Shown: positions 8,611 through 17,776 of the stretch, piece after piece
Layout of the letters: each line of letters begins with the position of its first letter
Position numbering within the stretch: the stretch's first letter is position 1
Origin: Thermodesulforhabdus norvegica
GTDB taxonomy: Bacteria > Desulfobacterota > Syntrophobacteria > Syntrophobacterales > Thermodesulforhabdaceae
Length of the DNA: 64,000 bases
Assembly: GCF_900114975.1 (NCBI RefSeq)
Contig: NZ_FOUU01000002.1
Location: 46,649-110,648 of the forward strand
Reading direction: 5' to 3'
Notes under the pieces: model-generated
What the model was told of the DNA's origin: nothing
The model's database searches: none
Seen by the model: the letters and a program-made list of their open reading frames with translations, nothing else
Translations under genes and position numbers: made by a program

Positions 8611-9390
8611 CTAACTCAGATCCTTGGGAGCAAGATCAACATAGTAGGGGAAATGGTCTGAAGGATACTTTCCGTCTGCCGAGTCTCGAACGATCTCCCC
8701 GTTTAAGACCATAAAGTGAGGGCTTACAAGAATCCAGTCTAGTCTCCCTTTGTCGGGGTTCCCTTCAAAGTCGTGATGCGTCATGGCAAGTTCATCCTCG
8801 GGAAACCCCAGGGACTTCCAGGTATCCTCCAGGGAAGAAGAACAGAGGATGGAATGGACGTTACCGTCCGGCTGTTCGTTAAAGTCTCCCATAATTATGC
8901 AGGGAGTGTCCTGGCTTTTGTACCAGTCCGCTATCATCATGGCCTGGCGGGACCTGGCTCGATCCGATCTGTTGTCAAGGTGCGAAACACCCGCTGTTAC
9001 TACCTGTGGAATTTCTTTTATCCGGAATTGCCCGTAGCTAAACATGCGGGGAAATGCGCTTCCCCAGTCTTTACTGCGGTGAACACCCGGAGTGGTCGAA
9101 AGCCAGAATTCCGAATTGCCCAGACATTCGACGGTATCCCGCCTGTAAACCAATGTGGGATACTGGCACGTATCGTCCCAGACACGGTTTTTCAAACAAA
9201 ATCCGTAACCGGGAAGCAGCTCTCTAAGATCGAAGATCTGCCTCCATGTGGCTTCCTGAAGACCGACGATGTCCGGGTGATAGCGCTCGATCACGGAGGC
9301 TACCATTTCCCTGCGATAGCCCCATCTACGCTCACCATCCTCGGGGTTGTCAAAACGAATATTGAACGTCATCGCTCTTATGACCTGCAT
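8611..9390 (-). CDS. endonuclease/exonuclease/phosphatase family protein
   Basis: A 259-residue member of the EEP (DNase I-like) superfamily. Catalytic signatures in order are MTFNIRFD at the N-terminus, IVGLQEAT (metal-binding Glu), a DNRSDRARSRQAMM segment, MGDFNEQPDG (Asp/Asn pair), LDWILVS and the final SDHFPYYV His. No signal peptide is seen, so it acts in the cytosol. The family cleaves phosphodiesters in DNA, RNA, lipids or small molecules; this short form without extra domains resembles those annotated as hydrolases of unknown substrate. It begins 3 bp after the upstream YkgJ gene. Confidence 0.9.
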   Translation of the reverse strand: MQVIRAMTFNIRFDNPEDGERRWGYRREMVASVIERYHPDIVGLQEATWRQIFDLRELLPGYGFCLKNRVWDDTCQYPTLVYRRDTVECLGNSEFWLSTTPGVHRSKDWGSAFPRMFSYGQFRIKEIPQVVTAGVSHLDNRSDRARSRQAMMIADWYKSQDTPCIIMGDFNEQPDGNVHSILCSSSLEDTWKSLGFPEDELAMTHHDFEGNPDKGRLDWILVSPHFMVLNGEIVRDSADGKYPSDHFPYYVDLAPKDLS

Positions 9391-9393
9391 CTC

Positions 9394-9750
9394 TTACCGC
9401 CTTTCCTCCGAAAAGTGGAGATAATAGAGGTGAAGAAGTTCTTCTTCTTCCTCAAGGGATAGTAGCCTTTCCGGCCTGTAGTTTTCAATACACATGTAGT
9501 TGGGGGAGGTTCCATATAGACGGCAGATAAAGGGCCTTACAGGGTAAATGCTACAGCCTCTTTCGGTAACGTAAGGGCATCTGGTACCCGTTGCTTCTTT
9601 CACGGACATACCCTTTTCTTTCAAATAGGCCTTTATGCGCTCGTCTTCCACAGGAGTTCTGGAGGGAACCCCGAAATTCTCGCAGCAGGTAATGCATCCT
9701 GGCGGGCACGGTACCCTGGGTATCATGGCGTAGAGATCATCGATCTCCAT
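9394..9750 (-). CDS. YkgJ family cysteine-cluster protein
   Basis: A 118-residue protein with the metal-binding cysteine pattern of the YkgJ/UPF0153 family: CPPGCITCCENFGVPS near the N-terminus, then CPYVTERGCSIYPVRPFICR and a later Cys in YMCIENY. The family is thought to bind zinc or an iron-sulfur cluster; function is unknown. AAGGAGG lies about 6 bases before the ATG. The C-terminus is an acidic helix (SLEEEEELLHLYYLHF). It sits between proC and the EEP gene in the same direction, with short gaps, so it probably belongs to this housekeeping operon. Confidence 0.85.
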   Translation of the reverse strand: MEIDDLYAMIPRVPCPPGCITCCENFGVPSRTPVEDERIKAYLKEKGMSVKEATGTRCPYVTERGCSIYPVRPFICRLYGTSPNYMCIENYRPERLLSLEEEEELLHLYYLHFSEERR

Positions 9751-9768
9751 GACGGCCTCCTTTTCGGC

Positions 9769-10596
9769 CTATGTGCCGAGTTCCTTCGACCTCCTTGCGG
9801 CTGCCATCACCGCATCAAAGATGTTTCCTCTAAACCCGGCGCACTCCAGTACCCTCAACCCGTGAATGGTGGTGCCGCCGGGAGATGTTACCATATCTTT
9901 TAAGTCGGCGAAGTGTTTATTCGTCTCCTGCACAAGGGCAACGGTACCGGCAACGGTGTGCAAAACGAGCTCTCTGGCAAGCGGCCTCGGGAGTCCTGTA
10001 AAAACTCCGGCATCCGTCAGAGCCTCCAGAAAGAGCAAAACATATGCGGGGCCACTTCCACTTAAACCGGTCACCGCATCCATGAGTTTCTCTTCCACTT
10101 CGCAGGCAAAGCCCACCGATTGAAATATTTTCAGAGCCCACTCCATCTGATGATCTCTTACGTGGGCGTTTCTCGCAAGGGCGGACGCTCCTTTTAGAAC
10201 CAGAGCGGGCGTGTTTGGCATGACCCGAATTAAAGGAACGCCCTCCGGAAGTCTCTCTTCGAGATAGCCCAGAGATATACCTGCGGCTATAGAGATCATC
10301 AACGGATATGCTCCGGATTCATACACATTTTTGAGGGTAGTGCTTATTTCATCCAGAACTTCGCTCATGTTCTGAGGTTTCACGGCCAGAACGACGGTTC
10401 CCGCCCGTATCACGACCTCGCTCAGGCTTTCGGCAATCGTGACATTGTATCGGTTCCTGAGATCTAAACTTTTCTCCCTTATCACATCGTACACAATGAT
10501 GTTCTCCGGGCCGGCACAGCGGGCCTTTACGATACCCCCTATGAGGGCACTGCCCATATTTCCGGCTCCGATAAATCCGATTACTCCAGCAGACAT
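9769..10596 (-). CDS. proC: pyrroline-5-carboxylate reductase
   Basis: Reduces pyrroline-5-carboxylate to proline with NAD(P)H, the last step of proline synthesis. The start at 10596 has GGGAG 7 bases upstream and begins right at the Rossmann motif IGFIGAGNMGSALIGG. The longer frame to 10665 would overlap the U32 gene and adds a non-conserved leader. The 275-residue product has VLAVKPQNM, IRVMPNTPALV, and the C-terminal dimer signature DAVTGLSGSGPAYVLLFLEAL and DMVTSPGGTT. All look intact. The gap to the upstream U32 gene is 26 bp. Confidence 0.96.
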   Translation of the reverse strand: MSAGVIGFIGAGNMGSALIGGIVKARCAGPENIIVYDVIREKSLDLRNRYNVTIAESLSEVVIRAGTVVLAVKPQNMSEVLDEISTTLKNVYESGAYPLMISIAAGISLGYLEERLPEGVPLIRVMPNTPALVLKGASALARNAHVRDHQMEWALKIFQSVGFACEVEEKLMDAVTGLSGSGPAYVLLFLEALTDAGVFTGLPRPLARELVLHTVAGTVALVQETNKHFADLKDMVTSPGGTTIHGLRVLECAGFRGNIFDAVMAAARRSKELGT

Positions 10597-10622
10597 CGGT
10601 GTCTCCCGCTTTTCCTGAGTGT

Positions 10623-11882
10623 TTATGTTTTCAACCTTATTACCTGATACGGAAAGGTCGTACATTCAACCGGAATCCTGACGATCATACCGGGATGAGC
10701 TCTTTTCAGCAAGCTTCCCTGAAGAGTTTCCATTGCCTTAAGTTTCTCACCGTGAACCGAACCATCGGGAAACAGAAATTCCAGCTCGTTACCTATATCA
10801 AGAGTGTGTCTCACCTGAATGCAAATTTCACCTCTTGAGGAAAGTCCAATATCGTCGAAATCGGGCCGATCTTCAGGCCGGGGTATGACGATACCGGCAA
10901 GTGCCCGGATTCTGCTATAAGAGCTGCTTTTTTCTTCGGTTAAGCTTCCGTAGTCGGGAAACAGAAATCCCGTCGTGTAGGGCCGATGGCTTACCATTTC
11001 CAGCTCTTTGCGCCAGCTCTTCAACTGCCGCTCATCAACGCTTCCGCAGGTCCATGCATCGATGGCCCTCCGATAAACATTGGTTACCGTTGCGGCGTAA
11101 AGAAAGCTTTTACGGCGGCCTTCAATTTTTAGGGCGTGAACGCCCAGCCGAATGATGTCGCCGACCTTTTCCAGAAGGCATAGATCGCGGGAATTGAGAA
11201 TGTAAGACTCGCTGCCTTCCTGGATCAGCGTCAGGGGTTCGTCAGGTCGCCCGGGCTCTACAAGCAAGTAAGACCACCGGCACGGATGAGCGCACTTTCC
11301 CAGGTTTGCACTCCTGTTGGTAAAGAGGGCGCTCAGAAGACATCTGCCGCTGTAAGAAACACACATGGCCCCGTGGACGAATATTTCCACTTCCACAGGG
11401 GGATCCTCGCAGATTTCTCTTAACTCGTCGTAGGACAGTTCTCTTGCTAGATTAACCCGACTTACCCCGACTTCTTTCCAGAAAAAAAGGCTCTCTTTAT
11501 TGGTGGTGTTGGCCTGTGTGCTGAGATGAACGGGCAGGTCAGGAGCATATCTTTTACAAAGCCTTATGACTCCGGGGTCGCTGACTATAATGCCGTCGGG
11601 CTTAAGATCGCTGAGATACTCAAGCCAGGAGGGTATGATTTTTATGTGTTTATTCCGGGCAAAAACGTTTAAGGCGACGTAGACTCGTTTCTTCTTTTTT
11701 CGGGCATAATAAACGAGATGGGCAATTTCCTCATCGCCCAGGTTGGCCTTGCCGTCTCTGAGACTGAGTTCGGGAATGCCCGTATATACCGCATCGGCTC
11801 CGTAAATGATTGCAATGATGGCCGATGTAAGGCTGCCTCCCGGCGCAAGTAGTTCGGGTTTTTGCGTAATTCTTTCCTTCAT
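10623..11882 (-). CDS. peptidase U32 family protein (TrhP/YegQ-like)
   Basis: A 419-residue U32 family member. Despite the name, characterised relatives (TrhP/YegQ, RlhA, UbiU/UbiV) act in tRNA or rRNA hydroxylation or in ubiquinone hydroxylation and carry an iron-sulfur cluster. Visible signatures are PELLAPGGSLTSAIIAI at the N-terminus, VSDPGVIRL, the core EIFVHGAMCVSYSGRCLLS with its cysteines, GKCAHPCRW, and LKIEGRRKS. The C-terminal extension after residue 310 resembles the TrhP-type C-domain. The ATG at 11882 is preferred over a GTG at 11894 because GGTGA is properly spaced. First gene of the minus-strand run, divergent from dprA. Confidence 0.9.
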   Translation of the reverse strand: MKERITQKPELLAPGGSLTSAIIAIIYGADAVYTGIPELSLRDGKANLGDEEIAHLVYYARKKKKRVYVALNVFARNKHIKIIPSWLEYLSDLKPDGIIVSDPGVIRLCKRYAPDLPVHLSTQANTTNKESLFFWKEVGVSRVNLARELSYDELREICEDPPVEVEIFVHGAMCVSYSGRCLLSALFTNRSANLGKCAHPCRWSYLLVEPGRPDEPLTLIQEGSESYILNSRDLCLLEKVGDIIRLGVHALKIEGRRKSFLYAATVTNVYRRAIDAWTCGSVDERQLKSWRKELEMVSHRPYTTGFLFPDYGSLTEEKSSSYSRIRALAGIVIPRPEDRPDFDDIGLSSRGEICIQVRHTLDIGNELEFLFPDGSVHGEKLKAMETLQGSLLKRAHPGMIVRIPVECTTFPYQVIRLKT

Positions 11883-11913
11883 TCCTGATTTCACCGTCGA
11901 TCTGTTAAGAAAT

Positions 11914-11942
11914 TTGACAAACCCTTTGCGGCTTTGTAGTTA
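11914..11942 (+). promoter_or_regulatory. possible promoter for dprA-topA cluster
   Basis: A perfect -35 hexamer TTGACA at 11914-11919 is followed after 17 bases by TAGTTA, a poor -10. It lies in the 95-bp gap between the divergent U32 and dprA genes, the only place upstream where the plus-strand cluster could start. The weak -10 keeps confidence low. Confidence 0.3.
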
Positions 11943-11977
11943 ACATTGCTTACACAAATTGAGCAAGGGTTGTTAAT

Positions 11978-13096
11978 GTGGTGAAGGGCGGTATTGATAG
12001 ATTTAAAGGGTACGAACGCCGCAGGGCATGGCTTACACTGGCACTGACTCCCGGTGTGGGTTCCCGTACTCTCTGGAAGCTTTACAGGCGATTTGGGGAT
12101 CCCGCTTTAATTATTAAAGCCTCCGCTGAGGAGTTAAGAGGTCTTTCCGGAGTCAATTGGACGGTAATCCAGGCTATTTTAAAAAAGCAGACTATTCGTG
12201 ATGTTGATGACGAAATCACGAGGCTTAATGCTCTGGGGATTGATTTTGTGTGCTGGGAAGATGAAAATTACCCCGAACCGCTCAGATACATTCCCGACCC
12301 GCCGCTTTATCTTTTTGTAAGCGGTGGGTATCAACCTGAAGACGCACTGGCCGTAGCCATTGTGGGTACCAGATATCCCTCGCCTGGGGGGATTGCCATG
12401 GCGGAACGGCTTGCTATGGGGCTTGCTTCCGCAGGAGTTACCGTGGTAAGCGGTCTGGCAGTCGGAATAGACGGTGCGGCTCACAGGGGTGCCCTGAAAG
12501 CAGGGGGTAGAACCATAGCCGTACTGGGATGTGGCATCGATGTGCCCTATCCAAGGCATCACGTTGAGCTGAAAAACCGGATAACCCGCTCGGGCGCCGT
12601 GATATCAGAGTATCCCCTGGGGACATACCCCGAAAAATGGCGGTTTCCCTTGAGGAACAGAATTGTGAGCGGGCTTGCTCTGGGTGTGGTTGTGGTGGAA
12701 GCCGGGCCGAGAAGCGGCGCTCTCATAACCGCGCGTCTCGCCCTGGAGCAGGGCAGGGAAGTATTCGCCGTCCCGGGAAATCCCGGAGATTATCGGAGCA
12801 TTGGTACAAACAACCTCATCAAAGAGGGGGCGGTACTTGTTGAAACCGTTGAGGACATTTTTCGGGAACTTGAAATACTCAGACCTTCCGGTGAAGTTGA
12901 GAAAAAGGGTAACGATGGCGATAACGAGCTGGAACAAAAAATATTAAAAATGCTTGAAGAAGAACCCCGTCATGTCGATGTATTGTGTAGAATGTTAAAC
13001 TTGCAACCCCAGGAACTCTTACCGGTTCTTACGATGCTGGAGATGAAAGGTAAGGTTTCCAGACTGGCGGGCAATTTTTTCGTTCGGAGAAGGTAG
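11978..13096 (+). CDS. dprA: DNA-processing protein DprA
   Basis: Loads RecA onto incoming single-stranded DNA during natural transformation and related recombination. The 372-residue protein has an N-terminal helix-hairpin-helix/SAM-like part (LTPGVGSRTLWKLYRRFG), the Rossmann-like SMF domain (VAIVGTRYPSPGG, VVSGLAVGIDGAAHRGAL, VLGCGIDVPYPRHH, GPRSGALITARLALEQGR, FAVPGNPGD), and a C-terminal winged-helix domain (EQKILKMLEEEP to RLAGNFFVRR). The start is GTG with AAGGG 8 bases upstream. Only 4 bp separate its stop from topA, a common pairing in this group. Confidence 0.96.
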   Translation: MVKGGIDRFKGYERRRAWLTLALTPGVGSRTLWKLYRRFGDPALIIKASAEELRGLSGVNWTVIQAILKKQTIRDVDDEITRLNALGIDFVCWEDENYPEPLRYIPDPPLYLFVSGGYQPEDALAVAIVGTRYPSPGGIAMAERLAMGLASAGVTVVSGLAVGIDGAAHRGALKAGGRTIAVLGCGIDVPYPRHHVELKNRITRSGAVISEYPLGTYPEKWRFPLRNRIVSGLALGVVVVEAGPRSGALITARLALEQGREVFAVPGNPGDYRSIGTNNLIKEGAVLVETVEDIFRELEILRPSGEVEKKGNDGDNELEQKILKMLEEEPRHVDVLCRMLNLQPQELLPVLTMLEMKGKVSRLAGNFFVRRR

Positions 13097-13100
13097 CGAC

Positions 13101-15377
13101 ATGGGGAAGTCCTTGTTGATTGTGGAGTCACCAACCAAGGCGAAGACTCTTAACCGATATCTGGGAAGGGACTTTGTCGTTAAGGCTTCAAAAGGCCATA
13201 TCAAGGATCTACCGGAAAATAAGCTCGGTGTGGATGTAAGCAACAACTTCAGAGCCGACTACGTTATCATACCGGGTAAGGAAAAGATAGTTCGTGAGTT
13301 GCGAAAGGCCGCAAAAGAGGTCGATAGGATTCTTCTGGGACCCGATCCTGATAGAGAAGGCGAGGCCATAGCCTGGCACATAAGTGAAGAAATTGCCGGT
13401 AACGGAAAGCGCAGGAAAAAGGAAATACTTCGTGTGCTTTTTTACGAGCTTACGCGAAAGGGGATAGCCGAAGCTCTGGAACGCCCGACCCAGCTCAACC
13501 GCAATCTCTACGAGGCCCAGCAGGCCAGGCGAATTCTTGATCGGCTGGTCGGGTATCTGATTTCTCCAATACTGTGGCAGAAGATCAGGCGGGGGCTCAG
13601 TGCCGGAAGGGTCCAGTCTGTGGCCTTGAGGCTTGTTTGCGAACGAGAACGGGAGATTCAGCAGTTTGTACCCAGAGAATACTGGACGATTGAGGCTCTT
13701 TTCAGAAAGCAGGATAACGACTCTCCCATCAGTGCAAAGCTCATAAGCCATGAAGGCAGGAAGATAAATATCGCCAATGCCGAAGATGCCAGAGCTCTGG
13801 GGGATTTTTTTAGATCTCTGGAAGACTACATTGTCGCCGGTATCGAACAGAAGAAACAGCGACGGAATCCTCCTCCGCCTTTCATCACCAGCACACTACA
13901 GCAGGAAGCTTCAAGGAAGCTGGGTTTTTCTCCGAAAAGAACGATGACCATTGCCCAACAGCTTTACGAGGGTGTGGAACTTCCCGAAGAGGGTTCCGTG
14001 GGCTTGATCACTTACATGAGAACGGACTCCACCCGTATATCCCAGGAGGCCGTGGCGGCCGCAAGGGAATACATCGCCGAAACCTGGGGGAAGGAATATC
14101 TTCCGGGAAAAGCTAGAGAGTTTAAGAGCAAGGCGGGTGCACAGGATGCTCACGAGGCCATCCGGCCGACCGACGTCTTCAGGGTGCCGGAAGCCTTGAA
14201 GCCCCATCTGACGGCCGATCAGTACGCTCTTTACGAATTAATCTGGAAACGCTTTGTGGCATGCCAGATGAAGCATGCCGAGATTCTGAGGACTTCTGTT
14301 GATATCTCCTCTCGCCAGTACCCCAATTCGGTCTTTCGTGCGACCGGATCGGTTATAACCTTCCCGGGATTTATGGCCCTTTATGTGGAAGAAGGAGATG
14401 ATGAGGATGCCGAGAACGGATTGCTGCCGATTCTGTTAGAAGGCCAACCCCTGCAATTGCTACAGCTCGAAGAAAAACAACACTTTACCCAGCCTCCACC
14501 CCGCTACACGGAGGCCAATCTCGTAAAAGAACTGGAACAAAACGGAGTAGGGCGACCCAGTACTTATGCCACCATCGTTTCCACCATTCAGGAACGAGGC
14601 TATGTTGTTAAGGAAGGAAAGGCTCTGAAGCCTACGGAACTCGGTTTTGTGGTCAACGATGCGCTGGTTCAGCACTTTCCGGAAATCGTAGATATTGCCT
14701 TCACGGCAGAAATGGAAGCCAAACTGGATCGCATCGAGCAGGGGGATTACTCGGCCCTGGGACTCCTTCAGGAGTTTTACTCTCGCTTTAAACCAATGCT
14801 CGATGATGCAAAGGCAAAGATGGAAAATCTGCGGAAAAGCGGAATCCCTTCCGGTGTCGAATGTCCCAGGTGCGGGAACCCTCTGGTGATCAGGCTGGGT
14901 CAGAATGGATCGTCCTTTTTGTCCTGCCATCAGTGTGGCTTCACGTCAGATTACGAAAGAGACGAAAAGGGTAATATCCGGGTTGTGGAGCCTGAAAAGA
15001 CCGATAAAGTGTGCGAAAAGTGCGGCAGACCCATGCAGATCAAGCATGGGCGTTTCGGAGCTTTTCTCGCCTGCACCGGCTACCCCGAATGCAAAAACAC
15101 ACAGCCTTTAGGACTGGGAATAAACTGTCCCGCCGATGGTTGTGACGGCGAAATCGTCGAAAGGCGGTCTAAAAAGGGAAGAGTATTTTACGGTTGTTCC
15201 CGTTATCCGGCATGCCGCACCGTCTTTTCCAGCAAGCCCGTTTCCCATCCCTGCTCGAAATGTGGATATCCCGTTACTCTTTTGCGCGTTACCAGGAAAC
15301 AGGGATCAAAGCTGGTGTGCCCCCGTAAGGAGTGCAAGCACAGTGAGCCGATTGATGAAAGTACACCATCTATGTAA
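13101..15377 (+). CDS. topA: DNA topoisomerase I
   Basis: Type IA topoisomerase that relaxes negative supercoils. The 758-residue protein has the Toprim domain from residue 3 (SLLIVESPTKAKTLNRYLG; GPDPDREGEAIAWH), the catalytic body with active-site Tyr305 in YMRTDSTRIS, and HEAIRPTD and GVGRPSTYATI. The C-terminus holds four zinc ribbons: CPRCGNP...CHQC, CEKCGRP...CTGYPEC, CPADGCDG...CSRYPAC, CSKCGYP...CPRKEC. E. coli TopA has three such Cys4 ribbons, so the count fits the family. ATG start with AAGG 8 bases upstream, 4 bp after dprA. Confidence 0.98.
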   Translation: MGKSLLIVESPTKAKTLNRYLGRDFVVKASKGHIKDLPENKLGVDVSNNFRADYVIIPGKEKIVRELRKAAKEVDRILLGPDPDREGEAIAWHISEEIAGNGKRRKKEILRVLFYELTRKGIAEALERPTQLNRNLYEAQQARRILDRLVGYLISPILWQKIRRGLSAGRVQSVALRLVCEREREIQQFVPREYWTIEALFRKQDNDSPISAKLISHEGRKINIANAEDARALGDFFRSLEDYIVAGIEQKKQRRNPPPPFITSTLQQEASRKLGFSPKRTMTIAQQLYEGVELPEEGSVGLITYMRTDSTRISQEAVAAAREYIAETWGKEYLPGKAREFKSKAGAQDAHEAIRPTDVFRVPEALKPHLTADQYALYELIWKRFVACQMKHAEILRTSVDISSRQYPNSVFRATGSVITFPGFMALYVEEGDDEDAENGLLPILLEGQPLQLLQLEEKQHFTQPPPRYTEANLVKELEQNGVGRPSTYATIVSTIQERGYVVKEGKALKPTELGFVVNDALVQHFPEIVDIAFTAEMEAKLDRIEQGDYSALGLLQEFYSRFKPMLDDAKAKMENLRKSGIPSGVECPRCGNPLVIRLGQNGSSFLSCHQCGFTSDYERDEKGNIRVVEPEKTDKVCEKCGRPMQIKHGRFGAFLACTGYPECKNTQPLGLGINCPADGCDGEIVERRSKKGRVFYGCSRYPACRTVFSSKPVSHPCSKCGYPVTLLRVTRKQGSKLVCPRKECKHSEPIDESTPSM

Positions 15378-15404
15378 GCCTTCGTTTTGACGGGGAAAGT
15401 TATC

Positions 15405-16178
15405 ATGAGTGTACTGCCCTTCATAACAGTGGCTCTTTTTGGGGCCGTGTTGGGAAGTTTTTTTAACGTATTGATTTACAGAGTCCCCAGGGGTATGTCC
15501 ATCGTAAGGCCCCGGTCATCCTGTCCATATTGCAACAGTGCCATTGCCTGGTACGATAACATTCCGATATTAAGCTATATTCTGTTGGCGGGAAGGTGTA
15601 GAAGCTGTAAGAAATTCATATCTCCTCGTTATCTTGTGGTCGAAATCGTTACTTCTTTTGCCCTCTGCTTCGCTTTTTTCAGGAACGGATTGAGCCCTCA
15701 GTTTTTCGTCGAATCCCTCTTCTTTTCTCTGCTTATTCTGGTTACCTTTACGGACCTTGAAACCTTTTTAATCCCCGACCTTTATTCCATAGGGGGAATC
15801 TTTCTGGGACTTGCTCTAAGTGGTTTCAACCCTCAGGTTACCTGGAAGGAAGCACTTGTGGGGGTGTTGATCGGAGCCGGGGTGCTCCTTGCAATTGCCT
15901 GCGGCTACGGTAAAATTCGAGGTCACGAAGGCATGGGCGGTGGAGACATTAAACTTCTGGGTATGATCGGGGCTTTCACCGGATGGAAAGGGGTTATAAT
16001 CGCCCTTTTCGTCTCTGCTCTCTCGGGCCTGGCCGCAGGTCTCATTGTGATGGCCGTCAAAAGACAGGGCTTAAAAACGGCGATACCCTATGGCCCCTTT
16101 CTCGCCCTGGGCGGTCTCGTTGCCTATCTGTGGCAGAAGGAAATAATTCACGCTTACCTCACACTGGGAAGCTGGTAA
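15405..16178 (+). CDS. pilD: prepilin peptidase / N-methyltransferase (A24 family)
   Basis: Inner-membrane aspartic peptidase that cleaves and methylates type IV pilin-like precursors. The 257-residue product has the cytoplasmic zinc loop CPYCNSAIAWYDN...CRSCKKF and GSFFNVLIYR just before it, and the two catalytic Asp sites, FTDLETFLIPD and MGGGDIKLLGM. About eight membrane segments are predicted. The longer frame begins at a TTG at 15387; the ATG at 15405 follows ACGGGGAAAG and is preferred. No pilin genes are in the window; the gene is carried in the dprA-topA cluster. Confidence 0.95.
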   Translation: MSVLPFITVALFGAVLGSFFNVLIYRVPRGMSIVRPRSSCPYCNSAIAWYDNIPILSYILLAGRCRSCKKFISPRYLVVEIVTSFALCFAFFRNGLSPQFFVESLFFSLLILVTFTDLETFLIPDLYSIGGIFLGLALSGFNPQVTWKEALVGVLIGAGVLLAIACGYGKIRGHEGMGGGDIKLLGMIGAFTGWKGVIIALFVSALSGLAAGLIVMAVKRQGLKTAIPYGPFLALGGLVAYLWQKEIIHAYLTLGSW

Positions 16179-16182
16179 GAGC

Positions 16183-16986
16183 GTGACGCGATGTACCTTT
16201 TTTTGTGAGAAGATTGATCCGGGCAGAAGACTCATTGAGCTGTCTAGAGAGGTATCCCATCATGTTGTGAGGGTACACCGGCGTCGTTCCGGCGATCGGA
16301 TTGAGCTTATTGACGGGCATGGCGGCCGATGGGTGGCCGAAATTGTGAGCATTTCACGATCGGACGGTCGGGTGACGGTTAGCCTGATCGAAAAAATCGA
16401 TGCTGTTAACGAATCCCTGTTGAACCTTGTACTCCTTAGCGCCCTGGCCCGGCCGGAAAAAATGGATCTTTTGGTAAGGCAAACGACAGAGCTGGGTGTT
16501 AAAGCTCTCGTTTTTTTCCCGGCTCGCATGAGTATACCGATGACGACGGAGCGGGCTACCGGAAAGGTGAAAAGATGGAAGAAGATTTCCAGAGAGGCTC
16601 TTTGCCAATGCGGTAGGAGTGTGGAGCCACAGATCCTGTTTGTTAATTCTCTTGCGGAAGCCATCGGATATGCTAAAGAATACTTACAAAAGTGGGAACG
16701 GGCTCTGAAGCTTGTGGCTTTCGAGAAGGAAAGGAATGTGTCCCTGAAAGATCTTGCAGATGAATATGAAAAGGTCTCCGAGGTATGTTGCTGCCTGGGA
16801 CCCGAAGGGGGATGGGGTGAGGATGAATTGTGCTCTTTGATCGATGCCGGTTTTTTGAGCATCGGCCTTGGACCCAGAATATTACGTTATGAAACTGCCG
16901 GTGTTGTTCTGGCCGGTTTGTGTCAATATTTGTGGGGAGACCTGGGAAGTAAAGAAGGAGTCGGTTATGAGATGTCCCGGTTGTAA
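16183..16986 (+). CDS. rsmE: 16S rRNA m3U1498 methyltransferase
   Basis: SPOUT-fold methyltransferase that makes N3-methyluridine at 16S rRNA position 1498 using S-adenosylmethionine. It has 267 residues. The N-terminal PUA-like part carries HHVVRVHRRRSGDRIELIDG. The SPOUT knot shows LVRQTTELGVKALVFF, CCCLGPEGGWGEDE and LGPRILRYETAGVVLAGL, the last two being diagnostic. The start is a GTG 5 bp after pilD with only a weak Shine-Dalgarno sequence. The 3' end overlaps the next gene by 20 bp, and that gene's AAGGAG lies within rsmE. Confidence 0.95.
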   Translation: MTRCTFFCEKIDPGRRLIELSREVSHHVVRVHRRRSGDRIELIDGHGGRWVAEIVSISRSDGRVTVSLIEKIDAVNESLLNLVLLSALARPEKMDLLVRQTTELGVKALVFFPARMSIPMTTERATGKVKRWKKISREALCQCGRSVEPQILFVNSLAEAIGYAKEYLQKWERALKLVAFEKERNVSLKDLADEYEKVSEVCCCLGPEGGWGEDELCSLIDAGFLSIGLGPRILRYETAGVVLAGLCQYLWGDLGSKEGVGYEMSRL

Positions 16987-17689
16987 GTACATAACTTTCG
17001 ATCACCTGGATGTGTGCCCTAAATGTGGTGCGGATCTGTCGCAGGTCGGATCTAAACTTTTTCAGTTTCGGGGAGAGCCGCGATATTCGATATGGATGTG
17101 GCTTCAGGTTCCTGCCGGTGAAGCCAAGCGGGAAAGAGATCAGGGGGTGGAGCTTGGGGTTTCGATTGAAGATGGTTCCCTTCCTGAAGCGGCCGAAAGT
17201 ATAACAGATGAGGACGATCTGGTGCTGGTTGTTGACGATGACCTGATTGAGGTGGCTCCTGTCGAGGAGGATACCGTGAAAGCCGAACCGGAACCTGTTA
17301 AGGCTGTAGATACCGTAGATATTGAGCTTTCAGTGTTTGAAAGGGAAGCTGATGCTTCCGACAGGGTGGAAATAGACAGAGGGCCGGAGCCGAAGGCCGA
17401 CGACGAAGACAATCTGGATGAGATACTGGCCGGGCTTGGAGAAGGAGAAGACGAGGATATAGGCGAGATTATCGAGGATCTCGAAGGGGAAAAGAATGAA
17501 GCCGACGTGACGGATAAACCCGTCGTAGAAGAATCTATAAAGATAACCCGGCCGGAAATAATTGCAGAAGAAACTTCGGAAGAAACCGATGAGAACCTGG
17601 ATATCGAGATTACCGATGTGGACGATCTGGAGATCGATTTTGAAGATCTCGAGGTGATCGAAGAGGAAGACGGGAAAGACAAACATTAA
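16967..17689 (+). CDS. zinc-ribbon protein with long acidic tail
   Basis: A 240-residue protein of unknown function. The start at 16967 is set by AAGGAG 7 bases upstream and by the zinc ribbon that begins at once: MRCPGCKYITFDHLDVCPKCG, two CxxC pairs. From about residue 60 the protein becomes low-complexity and extremely acidic (runs of Asp/Glu such as DEILAGLGEGEDEDIGEI and DIEITDVDDLEIDFEDLE) and is probably disordered. Several Desulfobacterota carry zinc ribbons with acidic tails at this place after rsmE, but no function is known to me. It may bind a basic partner or metal; this is a guess. Overlap with rsmE suggests coupled translation. Confidence 0.75.
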   Translation: MRCPGCKYITFDHLDVCPKCGADLSQVGSKLFQFRGEPRYSIWMWLQVPAGEAKRERDQGVELGVSIEDGSLPEAAESITDEDDLVLVVDDDLIEVAPVEEDTVKAEPEPVKAVDTVDIELSVFEREADASDRVEIDRGPEPKADDEDNLDEILAGLGEGEDEDIGEIIEDLEGEKNEADVTDKPVVEESIKITRPEIIAEETSEETDENLDIEITDVDDLEIDFEDLEVIEEEDGKDKH

Positions 17690-17691
17690 GA

Positions 17692-17769
17692 TGGGGTGGA
17701 TGAGCGGACTCGAACCGCCAGCCTCTGGGGCCACAACCCAGTGCTCTGACCTGTTGAGCTACATCCACC
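17692..17769 (-). tRNA. tRNA-His (GTG)
   Basis: On the minus strand the acceptor GTGGATG pairs with CATCCAC, the anticodon stem CTGGG/CCCAG encloses loop TTGTGGC with anticodon GTG, and the T arm has TTCGAGT. An extra G at position -1 opposite C73, the identity mark of tRNA-His, is encoded, and so is the 3' CCA. It lies 7 bp after tRNA-Trp on the same strand. Confidence 0.96.
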
Positions 17770-17776
17770 ACCCAGA

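Noticed and set aside
17140-17682. Ser-rich minus-strand frame
   Set aside because: Antisense of the acidic tail: Asp/Glu codons read as Ser-rich sequence on the other strand.
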